Of a DNA stretch of 17,592 nt, positions 7,874 to 15,098 are shown piece after piece. The notes under the pieces were generated by a model. It made no database searches. It was not told the DNA's origin and saw only the letters and a list, made by a program, of their open reading frames with translations. Each line of letters opens with the position of its first letter. The stretch's first letter is position 1. Position numbers and translations under genes: made by a program. Source of the DNA: an uncultured Ruminococcus sp. (GTDB lineage: Bacteria; Bacillota; Clostridia; Oscillospirales; Ruminococcaceae); NCBI GenBank assembly GCA_947174085.1, contig CAMWHN010000016.1:1-17592 (forward strand), in the 5' to 3' direction.

Positions 7874-9070
7874 TTATGCGGCGATAGCGTCGAATGAGCC
7901 ATACAATGCTGGGAAGATAGATGCCAATAACAAACCTACAGCAATACCCATGATAATAATCATGAGAGGTTCAAGCATTCCGACCAGACGACCAACAGCA
8001 GAATCGGCTTCTTCGTCATAATAATCAGCAGTCTTACTCAAAATCGTATCTAATGCACCGGCTTCTTCACCGACAAAAATAATTGAGCAGAACATAGAAT
8101 CAAAAATTTCTGTTCTTTGAATGGCAGCAGACAATGTTTCACCCTGTTTTACTTCATCAATTACATTTTCAAAACATTCACTAATATAGCGATTGCCCAG
8201 AATATCGGAAGAACGTCTCAGACAATCCACCATTGGAATACCGGAAGAATACAGGGAAGAAAGTGTGCTGGCAAAACGTGCTGTATAAACTTTCACAACC
8301 AAAGGGCCAAAACCGGGACCCTTAATAATTAACTTATCCCATTTCAGTCTGGTACTTGGTATTTTCATCATGTAAGTGACTGCGAAAATAATACCAACTA
8401 CAACAGCAACATAAACATACCAATAGCTAACCAGTGAATCACTAAAGCCCATCATGACTTTTGTCAATGCCGGCATTTCATCTGGGTCTTCATACATACC
8501 TGCGAATGTTGGCATGATAAAAGCAAACATGAAAATAACGATAACAATACAAAGCACACCTAAAATAATTGGGTAAGTAATTGCACCTTTAATGGTGTTA
8601 TTCATTTTGTTTTGCTTTTGATAATAGTCGGATAAGTCCTGTGAGATTGTGTCCAGAGAACCAGACGTTTCACCTGCGGCAATCATGGAAATCATGAACT
8701 CAGGGAAAACTCCTCGGTACTGGGTAAGGGAATCAGAGAATGATTCACCTTTTTGAACGTTTTCATAAACGCTCTGCCAAAGTTCTTTTGCTTCTTCTGT
8801 CGGCTGTTCTTTACTAAGAATGTCCAAAGCTTTTACCAGTGTTAAACCGGAAGTCAGCATTGCTGCAAGCTGTCTACAGTTAAATGCTAAATCTTTGGTG
8901 CTGAATTTCTTAATAGTTTTCTTTTTGCCGATTTCTTTTTCCTCGTACTTGGTAACTGTCAGACCCTTTTCTTTTGCTTTTGTCGCAAATTCTTTTGCGT
9001 CTTCTGCATTGATAGTGCCTTTTACCTGCTTACCGGCAGGCGTTGTTGCAACGTAGGAAAAACTTTTCAT
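7874..9070 (-). CDS. pilC: Type IV pilus inner-membrane platform protein PilC (GspF family)
   Basis: The 398-aa polytopic protein is the membrane platform on which the assembly ATPase acts. It contains the two repeats of the T2SSF/GspF domain. The first (about 62-185) begins with CRQLAAMLTSGLTL and has GETSGSLD (133-140). The second (about 264-390) begins with ARFASTLSSLYSSGIPM and has GEEAGALD (334-341). Membrane segments lie at about 164-187, 215-235 and 368-390, matching the three-helix topology of the family. The length is standard (about 400 aa). The start at 9070 is chosen over an in-frame ATG at 9121 because GGAGGTGG (9075-9082) precedes it and the family starts with MxxFxYxAxxxxGK. 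It is the first gene of the pilus operon. No PilB or PilT gene lies beside it, so the ATPases must be encoded elsewhere. Confidence 0.95.
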   Translation of the reverse strand: MKSFSYVATTPAGKQVKGTINAEDAKEFATKAKEKGLTVTKYEEKEIGKKKTIKKFSTKDLAFNCRQLAAMLTSGLTLVKALDILSKEQPTEEAKELWQSVYENVQKGESFSDSLTQYRGVFPEFMISMIAAGETSGSLDTISQDLSDYYQKQNKMNNTIKGAITYPIILGVLCIVIVIFMFAFIMPTFAGMYEDPDEMPALTKVMMGFSDSLVSYWYVYVAVVVGIIFAVTYMMKIPSTRLKWDKLIIKGPGFGPLVVKVYTARFASTLSSLYSSGIPMVDCLRRSSDILGNRYISECFENVIDEVKQGETLSAAIQRTEIFDSMFCSIIFVGEEAGALDTILSKTADYYDEEADSAVGRLVGMLEPLMIIIMGIAVGLLLASIFPALYGSFDAIAA

Positions 9071-9138
9071 TCGACCACCTCCAATAAATTTTGGTTTGTA
9101 TTTGCAAGAATATTTCAGCATAATACTCCAGTATCTTA

Positions 9139-9167
9139 ATTATAGCATTTAACTATCAAAAATGCAA
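9139..9167 (-). promoter_or_regulatory. Promoter of the pilC pilus operon, extended -10
   Basis: On the minus strand TTGCAT (9162-9167) and TATAAT (9139-9144) are separated by 17 bases, with TGC directly before the -10. Transcription would start near 9132. The leader of about 60 bases before the pilC start is too short for a cyclic-di-GMP riboswitch of the kind found before some clostridial pilus operons. Confidence 0.7.
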
Positions 9168-9420
9168 CTGTATTTTTTCATAAATCCGTATTTTTTTTTT
9201 AGAAATTTTCACTAAACGAACACATAATTTATACTATTAGTAATATTCAGTAGAAAAATATTCTTGAATTGCAAATTTTTTATTACTAAAATTAATTATT
9301 TTAATTTTCAAAAATTACAGGATTCTTTTTTTATTTTGTTAGTTTTTAACAAAATAAAAAATATTTTGCAGAAAGAATCTCACGATTTTCAGATTCAGAT
9401 TTTTAAATCATGAATAAATA
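9168..9420. other. AT-rich intergenic stretch between tetR and the pilus operon
   Basis: No ORF with a ribosome site is seen here. The stretch contains poly-T runs (for example 9190-9200) and a nested AT-rich inverted repeat at 9321-9379 that may end tetR transcription. Otherwise I see nothing recognisable. Confidence 0.5.
9321..9379 (-). terminator. Nested AT-rich inverted repeat, possible tetR terminator
   Basis: A perfect inner stem (9327-9341 with 9347-9361, 15 bp, loop GTTTT) is almost entirely A and T. Outer arms GATTCTTT (9321-9328) and AAAGAATC (9372-9379) can pair around it. Inner and outer arms overlap by two bases, so the structure is either one or a slightly trimmed combination. 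It lies about 40 bases after the tetR stop. The lack of G-C pairs makes it an atypical terminator. Confidence 0.4.
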
Positions 9421-9996
9421 TCATGTATCTTGTCCGAATAGATTTTCCTCTGTGTACATACTTAGCATAGAACCAGCAACTTGATTAATAATCAATGTAA
9501 TTTGTTTCAAATCTAACTGTTGATTTTTTGAAATCGTTTTATATTGCACATAGGCATGATAGCCACCATGAATTAAATAAGTCAGAATAATATTAATTTC
9601 CAGTGTATTCCAGTCTGGTCTGCGCTCAAAAATATATTCTTTTAGACGCTGTTCCAGTTTTACGGCAAGTATTCCGGCACGGCTATCAGAAAATAAAATT
9701 TCTAATAAACTTTCGTTTGCTACTAATAAGCAATATAATTCTTCATTGAAACGTTGTGTATCTGTTAATAACATTGCCGGTTCCGATAAACCATTGAGAA
9801 TATTATTAATTACTTCCCATTCTAAATTCTCAGATAGTTCATAAATATCATGATAATGCAAATAAAATGTTGCTTTATGAATCACAGCTTTTTCTGCAAG
9901 TTCTTTTACAGTAATTTTTTCAAGGGGTTTTTGACTACGCAGTTTTAAAAAAGCATTAGTAATATTACGCTTTGTGCGTTGCTGACGTAAATCCAT
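9421..9996 (-). CDS. TetR/AcrR-family transcriptional regulator
   Basis: The 191-aa protein has a typical TetR N-terminal DNA-binding domain. A helix (about 8-21) is followed by the helix-turn-helix KITVKELAEKAVIHKATFYLHY (about 27-48), whose ITVKELA...AxxxKATFYxHY pattern is diagnostic. The C-terminal part (about 60-185) is all-helical, as expected of the ligand-binding and dimer domain, but gives no hint of the ligand. The length fits the family. The start ATG at 9996 has AGGAGG at 10004-10009. The gene is divergent from glgB, and its predicted promoter faces the glgB promoter, so control of glgB or of itself is plausible. No convincing palindromic operator was found in the shared region. 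Confidence 0.9.
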   Translation of the reverse strand: MDLRQQRTKRNITNAFLKLRSQKPLEKITVKELAEKAVIHKATFYLHYHDIYELSENLEWEVINNILNGLSEPAMLLTDTQRFNEELYCLLVANESLLEILFSDSRAGILAVKLEQRLKEYIFERRPDWNTLEINIILTYLIHGGYHAYVQYKTISKNQQLDLKQITLIINQVAGSMLSMYTEENLFGQDT

Positions 9997-10076
9997 AAAA
10001 ATTCCTCCTGTTATGATAAAATACTAGATAATTTTAGACATTAGTCGTTTATTAGACTGTTATCAAAAAATGCAGA

Positions 10077-10105
10077 TTGCTTCGTGTAAAAAAGCATCGT
10101 ATAAT
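10077..10105 (+). promoter_or_regulatory. Promoter of glgB
   Basis: TTGCTT (10077-10082) and TATAAT (10100-10105) are separated by 17 bases. Transcription would start near 10112, giving an untranslated leader of about 80 bases before the TTG start of glgB. That leader runs across the oppositely directed tetR promoter. Confidence 0.6.
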
Positions 10106-10128
10106 ATATAATCATAAAGTATATTTTT

Positions 10129-10157
10129 ATTATAGCAGATTTTTTTATATTCTGCAA
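10129..10157 (-). promoter_or_regulatory. Promoter of tetR, extended -10
   Basis: On the minus strand TTGCAG (10152-10157) and TATAAT (10129-10134) are separated by 17 bases, with TGC before the -10. Transcription would start near 10122 and run left across the whole glgB promoter, with a leader of about 125 bases before the tetR start codon. Confidence 0.6.
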
Positions 10158-10193
10158 GTATTTTTTCAAATTTTTAGAAAGAAGGTTTTTTAT

Positions 10194-11993
10194 TTGGATA
10201 TTTACGGATTTTATACAGGACAAATTTTTGATGCGCATAAATATTTGGGTGTGCATAAAACTGAACAAGGCTATCTGTTTCGAATGTATGCACCTCATAC
10301 AGAACGAATTACACTAGTTGGAGAATTTAATAACTGGCAGGATTGGGAAATGTATCATAGTTTTAATGAACATTTCTGGGAAGTGACTGTTCCACAGGCA
10401 CAGGCAGGACAAAGATATTTATATAGAATATGGCACAGAGATGGCAGTTATACAGAACATTGTGACCCTTACGGATTCGGCATGGATTTAAGACCAGCAT
10501 TTTGTTCTGTGATTCGGGATTTATCAGATTATATATTTCATGATAGTAATTGGATACGTCATAGAACAGATTGCAAAGACAAGCCCTTGCATATTTATGA
10601 AATGCATTTAGGCTCTTGGAAACAAAAGAAAAAAAATCCAGAAGACGAATCTGGCGAATGGTATAACTACGAAGAAATTGCAGAGTTATTAATTCCCTAT
10701 CTGAAAGAAATGGGCTATAATTATATTGAATTAATGCCAATTTCTGAACACCCTTGCGATGAATCTTGGGGCTATCAGAATACAGGCTTTTTTGCGCCGA
10801 CTTCTCGTTATGGAACGGCTCGGCAATTAAAAGCTTTTATAGATAAATGTCATCAGAATCAAATAGGCGTGTTATTAGATTTTGTACCAGTGCATTTTGC
10901 AGTAGATAGTTATGGGCTTGCAAGATTTGACGGCACACCTTTATATGAATATCCTAATGACAGCGCAGGTATTAGCGAATGGGGAAGTTATAATTTTATG
11001 CATTCCAGAGGCGAAGTCAGAAGTTTTTTACAGTCTAATGCTTGTTATTGGCTGGAAGAATATCATTTTGACGGTTTGCGCATGGACGCAATCAGCCGTA
11101 TGATTTACTGGTATGGAAAACAAGAATCTGGTGTGAATGGCAAATCACTTGAATTTCTTAAATTCATGAATGCAGGCTTAAAAAAACGCTTTCCGAACTG
11201 TATTCTCTGTGCAGAAGATTCTACAAATTATCCAAATGTAACAACTCCAGTTTCAGAAAATGGTTTGGGATTTGATTATAAATGGGATATGGGTTACATG
11301 AACGATACACTAAATTATTTTCAGACTGACCCATTATATCGCTATCATGTATCACAAAAATTAACATTTTCTATGCTATATTATTATTCTGAACATTATA
11401 TTCTGCCGTTTTCGCATGACGAAAACGTTCACGGCAAAGCTACTATTTTACAAAAAATGCATGGACAATATGAAAATAAATTCCCTCAGGCAAGAGCTTT
11501 TTATTTATATAATATTATCCATGCCGGAAAATTACTGGATTTTATGGGTAGTGAATTTGGACAGCTCCGTGAATGGAATGAAAAAAGAGAACAAGACTGG
11601 TTTTTATTAAATTATCCAATACATGCTAAATTTCACCAATTTATAAAAGACGTGAATCATTTATATTTAAATCATTCAGCTTTATTTGAACGTGATACTA
11701 CACAAGGCGGTTTTGAATGGCGAGATATTCAAGAAAATTATCCCTGTGTTTATGCGATTCAAAGATATTCTTCTAAAGAATCTGTACTCGGTGTATTTAA
11801 TTTTGCCGGTGTGTCACAAGATAATTATATTTTGCATTGTGATGCAAAGCGTTTAACTGTGCTATTAGATACTAGTGCAGATATTTATGGCGGTAGTGAT
11901 CAAAATACTGTCGGCACTGTGATAACAGGACAAGACGGCTGTTTTAAATTATCTTTGCCCGCTTTTTCTGCTATTTGTTTCCAAGTTGAGTAA
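10194..11993 (+). CDS. glgB: 1,4-alpha-glucan branching enzyme (GlgB, GH13_9)
   Basis: The 599-aa enzyme makes alpha-1,6 branches in glycogen by cutting and re-attaching alpha-1,4 chains. A CBM48-type N-terminal domain (about 20-105, with YAPHTERITLVGEFNNW) is followed by the GH13 barrel. Region I is DFVPVHF (229-235). The nucleophile motif is DGLRMDAI (D298), the acid/base motif is CAEDST (E341), and the third catalytic aspartate is in SHDENVHGK (D409). A beta-sandwich C-domain ends the protein, and the short length is of the Bacillus type. The start is TTG at 10194: SD AGAAGG (10180-10185) precedes it by eight bases, MDIYGFYTGQIFDAHKYLG matches the usual N-terminus, and no in-frame ATG lies between it and the promoter. 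No glgC, glgA or glgP is adjacent. No GC-rich terminator follows. Confidence 0.95.
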   Translation: MDIYGFYTGQIFDAHKYLGVHKTEQGYLFRMYAPHTERITLVGEFNNWQDWEMYHSFNEHFWEVTVPQAQAGQRYLYRIWHRDGSYTEHCDPYGFGMDLRPAFCSVIRDLSDYIFHDSNWIRHRTDCKDKPLHIYEMHLGSWKQKKKNPEDESGEWYNYEEIAELLIPYLKEMGYNYIELMPISEHPCDESWGYQNTGFFAPTSRYGTARQLKAFIDKCHQNQIGVLLDFVPVHFAVDSYGLARFDGTPLYEYPNDSAGISEWGSYNFMHSRGEVRSFLQSNACYWLEEYHFDGLRMDAISRMIYWYGKQESGVNGKSLEFLKFMNAGLKKRFPNCILCAEDSTNYPNVTTPVSENGLGFDYKWDMGYMNDTLNYFQTDPLYRYHVSQKLTFSMLYYYSEHYILPFSHDENVHGKATILQKMHGQYENKFPQARAFYLYNIIHAGKLLDFMGSEFGQLREWNEKREQDWFLLNYPIHAKFHQFIKDVNHLYLNHSALFERDTTQGGFEWRDIQENYPCVYAIQRYSSKESVLGVFNFAGVSQDNYILHCDAKRLTVLLDTSADIYGGSDQNTVGTVITGQDGCFKLSLPAFSAICFQVE

Positions 11994-12040
11994 ATTTTTC
12001 ACAAAAAATAGAAAATAATAAAGTTTTTTTCAAAAAATGC

Positions 12041-12069
12041 TTGAAAATTAAATCAAAATAAGATATACT
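12041..12069 (+). promoter_or_regulatory. Promoter of galE
   Basis: TTGAAA (12041-12046) and TATACT (12064-12069), each with five of six consensus bases, are separated by 17 bases. Transcription would start near 12076, about 34 bases before the galE ATG. galE therefore need not depend on read-through from glgB. Confidence 0.7.
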
Positions 12070-12109
12070 AGTAATATAATTTTTATTTCATAAAAAAGGA
12101 GTGTTTCCT

Positions 12110-13120
12110 ATGGGAAAAATTTTAGTAACTGGCGGTGCTGGATTTATTGGCAGTCATACTTGTGTGGAATTTCTGGAAGCAGGTTATTCTGTTGTTGTAC
12201 TGGATAATCTTAGTAATTCCAAACAGGAAAGTATTCGCAGAATTGAAAAAATTACAGGCAAACAAATAGATTTTTATAAAGCTGATATGCGTGATGAAGA
12301 CGCTGTTAGAAAAATTTTTACAGAACAAGAAATAGATTCTGTTGTGCATTTTGCAGGCTTGAAAGCCGTTGGCGAATCTGTAGAAAAGCCTTTAGAATAT
12401 TATGAAAATAATATTAATGGCACGTTTGTATTATTAAAAATCATGCGTGAATTTCATTGTAAAAAATTTGTCTTTTCTTCTTCTGCGACAGTTTACGGTG
12501 TGAATAATCCTGTGCCTTATGTAGAAAATATGCCGACTTCTGCAACAAATCCCTATGGCTATACAAAAGTTATGATTGAACAGATTTTGCATGATGTATG
12601 TGTTGCTGACCCTGCATTTAGTGTTGTAGCTTTGCGTTATTTTAACCCGATTGGCGCACACAAAAGCGGATTAATCGGCGAAGACCCTAACGGAATCCCT
12701 AATAATTTACTGCCTTATATCGGACAAGTTGCTGTTGGTAAATTAGAACAAATTTCTGTATTTGGCAATGATTATGATACCCCAGACGGTACAGGCGTTA
12801 GAGATTATATTCATGTAGTAGATTTAGCAAAAGGACATGTTTCTGCAATTGCTTACGCAAATCAAAATCAAGGCTTTATTGCCATTAATCTTGGAACGGG
12901 TCAAGGTGTGAGTGTATTAGAAATGATTCATGCTTATGAAAAAGCTTGTGGTCATGCGTTAAAATATCGCATCACTGACAGACGTGCCGGAGATATTGCT
13001 TCTTCTTATGCAAATGCTGAACTCGCAAAAAAACTTCTCAACTGGGAAGCGCATGAAAATTTAGAAACTATGTGTGCAGATAGTTGGCGATTCATGCAAC
13101 AAAATCCGAATGGGCTATAA
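12110..13120 (+). CDS. galE: UDP-glucose 4-epimerase
   Basis: This extended short-chain dehydrogenase/reductase (336 aa) interconverts UDP-galactose and UDP-glucose with bound NAD. The Rossmann motif GGAGFIGSH (8-16) is at the N-terminus. The sugar-nucleotide epimerase signature SSSATVYG (123-130) is followed by the catalytic YGYTK (Y149, K153). RYFNPIGAH and a DGTGVRDYIHVVDLA stretch are the usual substrate-side motifs of GalE. The start ATG at 12110 has AGGAG at 12097-12101, whereas an in-frame GTG at 12101 would overlap that ribosome site. It probably supplies UDP-galactose for envelope polysaccharide or handles galactose from the Leloir pathway. It lies next to glgB, which shares UDP- and ADP-sugar metabolism only loosely. 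Confidence 0.95.
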   Translation: MGKILVTGGAGFIGSHTCVEFLEAGYSVVVLDNLSNSKQESIRRIEKITGKQIDFYKADMRDEDAVRKIFTEQEIDSVVHFAGLKAVGESVEKPLEYYENNINGTFVLLKIMREFHCKKFVFSSSATVYGVNNPVPYVENMPTSATNPYGYTKVMIEQILHDVCVADPAFSVVALRYFNPIGAHKSGLIGEDPNGIPNNLLPYIGQVAVGKLEQISVFGNDYDTPDGTGVRDYIHVVDLAKGHVSAIAYANQNQGFIAINLGTGQGVSVLEMIHAYEKACGHALKYRITDRRAGDIASSYANAELAKKLLNWEAHENLETMCADSWRFMQQNPNGL

Positions 13121-13123
13121 TTT

Positions 13124-13588
13124 ATGTCACTTACTACAATTTTATTATTTGGTCTTGCAATTCTAGGTTTTGTTCTGCTACTGATGATTGTAATTTCCAG
13201 TAGCAGAACCATGTTTGGTGATAAAATAACAGACAATGACGAAGACGAAGAAGAATATGAAAACGAAGAAGATAATAATAAACAAGAAAAACAAGTAACT
13301 CCTAAAGAAAATCGTTCTAATTTTAAGACGGAAACAGCTTGCGTTGTATTTAAATTTGATGAACGTGAGCGTTTGCTAGATGAGTATCAGCATTCTTCGA
13401 TTCATAATGAAAAATATGGATTAATTTTAGAAACACCAAACGGCGAAAAATTCCGTTTAGCCTGTTCCAAAACAGCACATAAACAAATGCCTTATCGTGA
13501 AACAGGAACATTTACTTTTAGAGATAATAAGCTTATTAAATTTGATTCTGAAAAACATACTATTTCAGATGAGTATACACTTACTTAG
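13124..13588 (+). CDS. Small membrane-anchored protein, possibly DUF2500-like
   Basis: The 154-aa protein has an N-terminal membrane helix (about 4-25), a strongly acidic linker (39-53, mostly Asp and Glu) and a small, probably beta-rich domain (about 68-154). The domain pattern, a VVFKF strand, a long strand with GEKFRLAC, then GTFTFRDNKLIKF, resembles DUF2500 proteins, whose function is unknown; the resemblance is by eye only. The start ATG lies three bases after the galE stop and lacks a clear ribosome site of its own, so translation is probably coupled to galE. A perfect 12-bp inverted repeat lies within its membrane-helix codons (13172-13209). A stable hairpin follows the stop codon. Confidence 0.7.
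   Translation: MSLTTILLFGLAILGFVLLLMIVISSSRTMFGDKITDNDEDEEEYENEEDNNKQEKQVTPKENRSNFKTETACVVFKFDERERLLDEYQHSSIHNEKYGLILETPNGEKFRLACSKTAHKQMPYRETGTFTFRDNKLIKFDSEKHTISDEYTLT
13172..13209. repeat. Perfect 12-bp inverted repeat inside a coding region
   Basis: GTTCTGCTACTG (13172-13183) and CAGTAGCAGAAC (13198-13209) are exact reverse complements, separated by 14 bases. The element lies in codons 17-29 of the small membrane protein. No T-run follows, so it is not an intrinsic terminator. The Leu codons CTG CTA CTG there are unusual for this AT-rich sequence, where TTA is common. Confidence 0.9.
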
Positions 13589-13599
13589 AGTTAAAAAAG

Positions 13600-13634
13600 T
13601 CCCTGCTTTCTTGGTGAAAGCAGGGATAAAATTA
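13600..13634 (+). terminator. Hairpin after the galE operon, probable terminator
   Basis: An 11-bp perfect stem (13600-13610 with 13616-13626), loop TTGGT, begins 12 bases after the stop codon. The downstream run is only TAAAATT, which is weak. On the opposite strand the hairpin is followed by a six-T run (complement of 13593-13598), so it may work better leftwards. Confidence 0.6.
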
Positions 13635-13727
13635 TGCAGATAGAAAATAAAAATCAGAAAAATTCAATTAACTCATGTTAAATTACAAAGCAGTTTTTTT
13701 AATACCCTTTCTTTTTTTTTTTAATTA

Positions 13728-13736
13728 TGTTATAAT
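13728..13736 (+). promoter_or_regulatory. Extended -10 promoter of the darA operon
   Basis: TGTTATAAT, an extended -10 with a perfect TATAAT at 13731-13736, lies 51 bases before the darA start codon. The -35 position 17 bases upstream (13708-13713, TTTCTT) is poor, so activity would rest on the extended -10 and the poly-T tract before it. Confidence 0.6.
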
Positions 13737-13787
13737 AGAATTGCTGTAACAGCGAAATAATAAAATTATGATTCAGGGAGATTTGTT

Positions 13788-14105
13788 ATGAAACTTGTAT
13801 TTGCAATTGTGAATGGTGATGATAGCCAAGCAGTAAGTAAATCTTTGCTAAAATCTGGATTCTATGCAACAAAACTTGCGTCTACAGGCAGTTTTTTAAG
13901 TGCAGGAAATACAACTTTTTTACTTTGTGTAGAAGATAGCCGTCTGGAAGAATTAATAGAAGTAATCAGGCAAAAAAGCCATAAACGTAAGAAAACTGTG
14001 CCGAATGGATTGCCAATTAGTTCTGAAATTCATTTTCCTGTGGAAGTAGAAGTTGGCGGAGCGACTATATTTGTAACAGATGTAGAACGGTTTGAAAAAT
14101 TATGA
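13788..14105 (+). CDS. darA: Cyclic-di-AMP receptor DarA (PII-like, PstA)
   Basis: The 105-aa PII-like trimeric protein binds cyclic-di-AMP. The sequence follows B. subtilis DarA (YaaQ) closely: MKLVFAIVNGDDSQ at the N-terminus, the loop TKLASTGSFLSAGNTTFLLCVED (about 28-50), and the C-terminal PVEVEVGGATIFV (about 84-96). The GNTTF segment and the GGAT turn are conserved in the family. The start ATG at 13788 has GGGAG at 13776-13780. The stop overlaps the holB start (ATGA). It is the first gene of a darA-holB-ricT operon, the same order as in Bacillus, though yaaR is missing between darA and holB here and no tmk precedes it. What DarA acts on is not settled. Confidence 0.95.
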   Translation: MKLVFAIVNGDDSQAVSKSLLKSGFYATKLASTGSFLSAGNTTFLLCVEDSRLEELIEVIRQKSHKRKKTVPNGLPISSEIHFPVEVEVGGATIFVTDVERFEKL

Positions 14106-15067
14106 GTATGTTTGAAGTTTATGGCAATGCAGAAAATATAAAATTAATCAAAATCATGAAAAAATATCAGCATTTCCCACATGCGTGTTTATTTTATGGC
14201 GAAAAAGGTTCAGGCAGAAAAACGCTTGCAAAATATTTTGCTATGACGGCTTTGTGCCATGAGAAACATGCTCCTTGCGGTGAATGCCGGAATTGTAGAA
14301 AAATTCTGCATGACAGCCACCCAGATTTTATATTTGTAGAGCATTCCGGCAAAAAACAGGGCTTTTCTGTAGATACTGTTAAAAAAATTTGTCATGATGC
14401 GATTGTTGCGCCGAATGATGATAATTTAAAAATTTATTTATTTACAGACTGTGACAACATTAGCATTCCGGCTCAGAATACGCTGTTAAAACTCACAGAA
14501 GAACCGCCGGAACATGTAATTTTATTATTCACAGCGGAACAAAAAACAGTTTTTCTTGATACTATGCTATCACGCATGATGCAAATCGCTGTGAATCCCT
14601 GTAGTCAAGAAGATTGCAAAACGGCTTTATTAGCACAGGGCAAGAATATACCAGATACTGAAAAAGCGGTCAATGCCTGTGGCGGTAATATTGGAAAGGC
14701 TTTAGATTGGCTTGAAAACGAGGATATGCAGGAATTAACAAAACAGGTTGCGAATTTTACAAATGCAATTGCAACTAGAAAATATTATGAAATATTAAAA
14801 ATTTTATATTTCTATGAAAAAGACAGACAGCAGGCTTTAGAATTTTTAATATTATTGAATTTACAAGTTCGTGATGCGTTAGTAATAAAATATCAAAGTA
14901 ATTTTCTAATGGGCTGTGATAAAACCAGCGCACAAGCATTAGCTTCTGTTTTGACAGTAAGCCGTGCCATAGAATTGCAAAATTTTATTAGAAATGCATA
15001 TCTTGCAATAGATTCTAATGTCAGTGTGAAATTAGCATTATCTGCTTTCGGTGGAAATTTGTTATAA
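14102..15067 (+). CDS. holB: DNA polymerase III delta' subunit (HolB)
   Basis: The 321-aa clamp-loader subunit belongs to the AAA+ family and helps to open and load the beta sliding clamp. The Walker A motif is GEKGSGRKT (33-41). The zinc-binding cysteines C52, C59, C62 and C65 are in the usual place. NTLLKLTEEPPEH is the hallmark helix of the delta'/gamma/tau group. The usual SRC motif reads SRM here, keeping the arginine. Length agrees with the B. subtilis protein. The ATG overlaps the darA stop (ATGA) and has no good ribosome site, suggesting re-initiation. A second in-frame ATG at 14108 is possible. Confidence 0.93.
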   Translation: MSMFEVYGNAENIKLIKIMKKYQHFPHACLFYGEKGSGRKTLAKYFAMTALCHEKHAPCGECRNCRKILHDSHPDFIFVEHSGKKQGFSVDTVKKICHDAIVAPNDDNLKIYLFTDCDNISIPAQNTLLKLTEEPPEHVILLFTAEQKTVFLDTMLSRMMQIAVNPCSQEDCKTALLAQGKNIPDTEKAVNACGGNIGKALDWLENEDMQELTKQVANFTNAIATRKYYEILKILYFYEKDRQQALEFLILLNLQVRDALVIKYQSNFLMGCDKTSAQALASVLTVSRAIELQNFIRNAYLAIDSNVSVKLALSAFGGNLL

Positions 15068-15098
15068 TAAATTAAAATATTAGAAAGGTTTGAAATTT

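Noticed and set aside
9071..9132. Cyclic-di-GMP riboswitch before the pilus operon, as in some Clostridia
   Set aside because: The leader from the predicted start to pilC is only about 60 bases and shows no riboswitch-like stems.
10014..10065. Possible TetR operator (TGATAA ... TTATCA, and AGTC ... GACT)
   Set aside because: The arms are four to six bases long and the longer pair is about 40 bases apart; such matches are expected by chance in this AT-rich sequence.
10041..10298. 85-codon leftward ORF over the tetR-glgB gap
   Set aside because: It overlaps both predicted promoters and the true glgB N-terminus, has no ribosome site and has no recognisable domain.
11994..12040. Terminator after glgB
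   Set aside because: Only short A/T pairings are present and no GC-containing stem, so nothing can be claimed.
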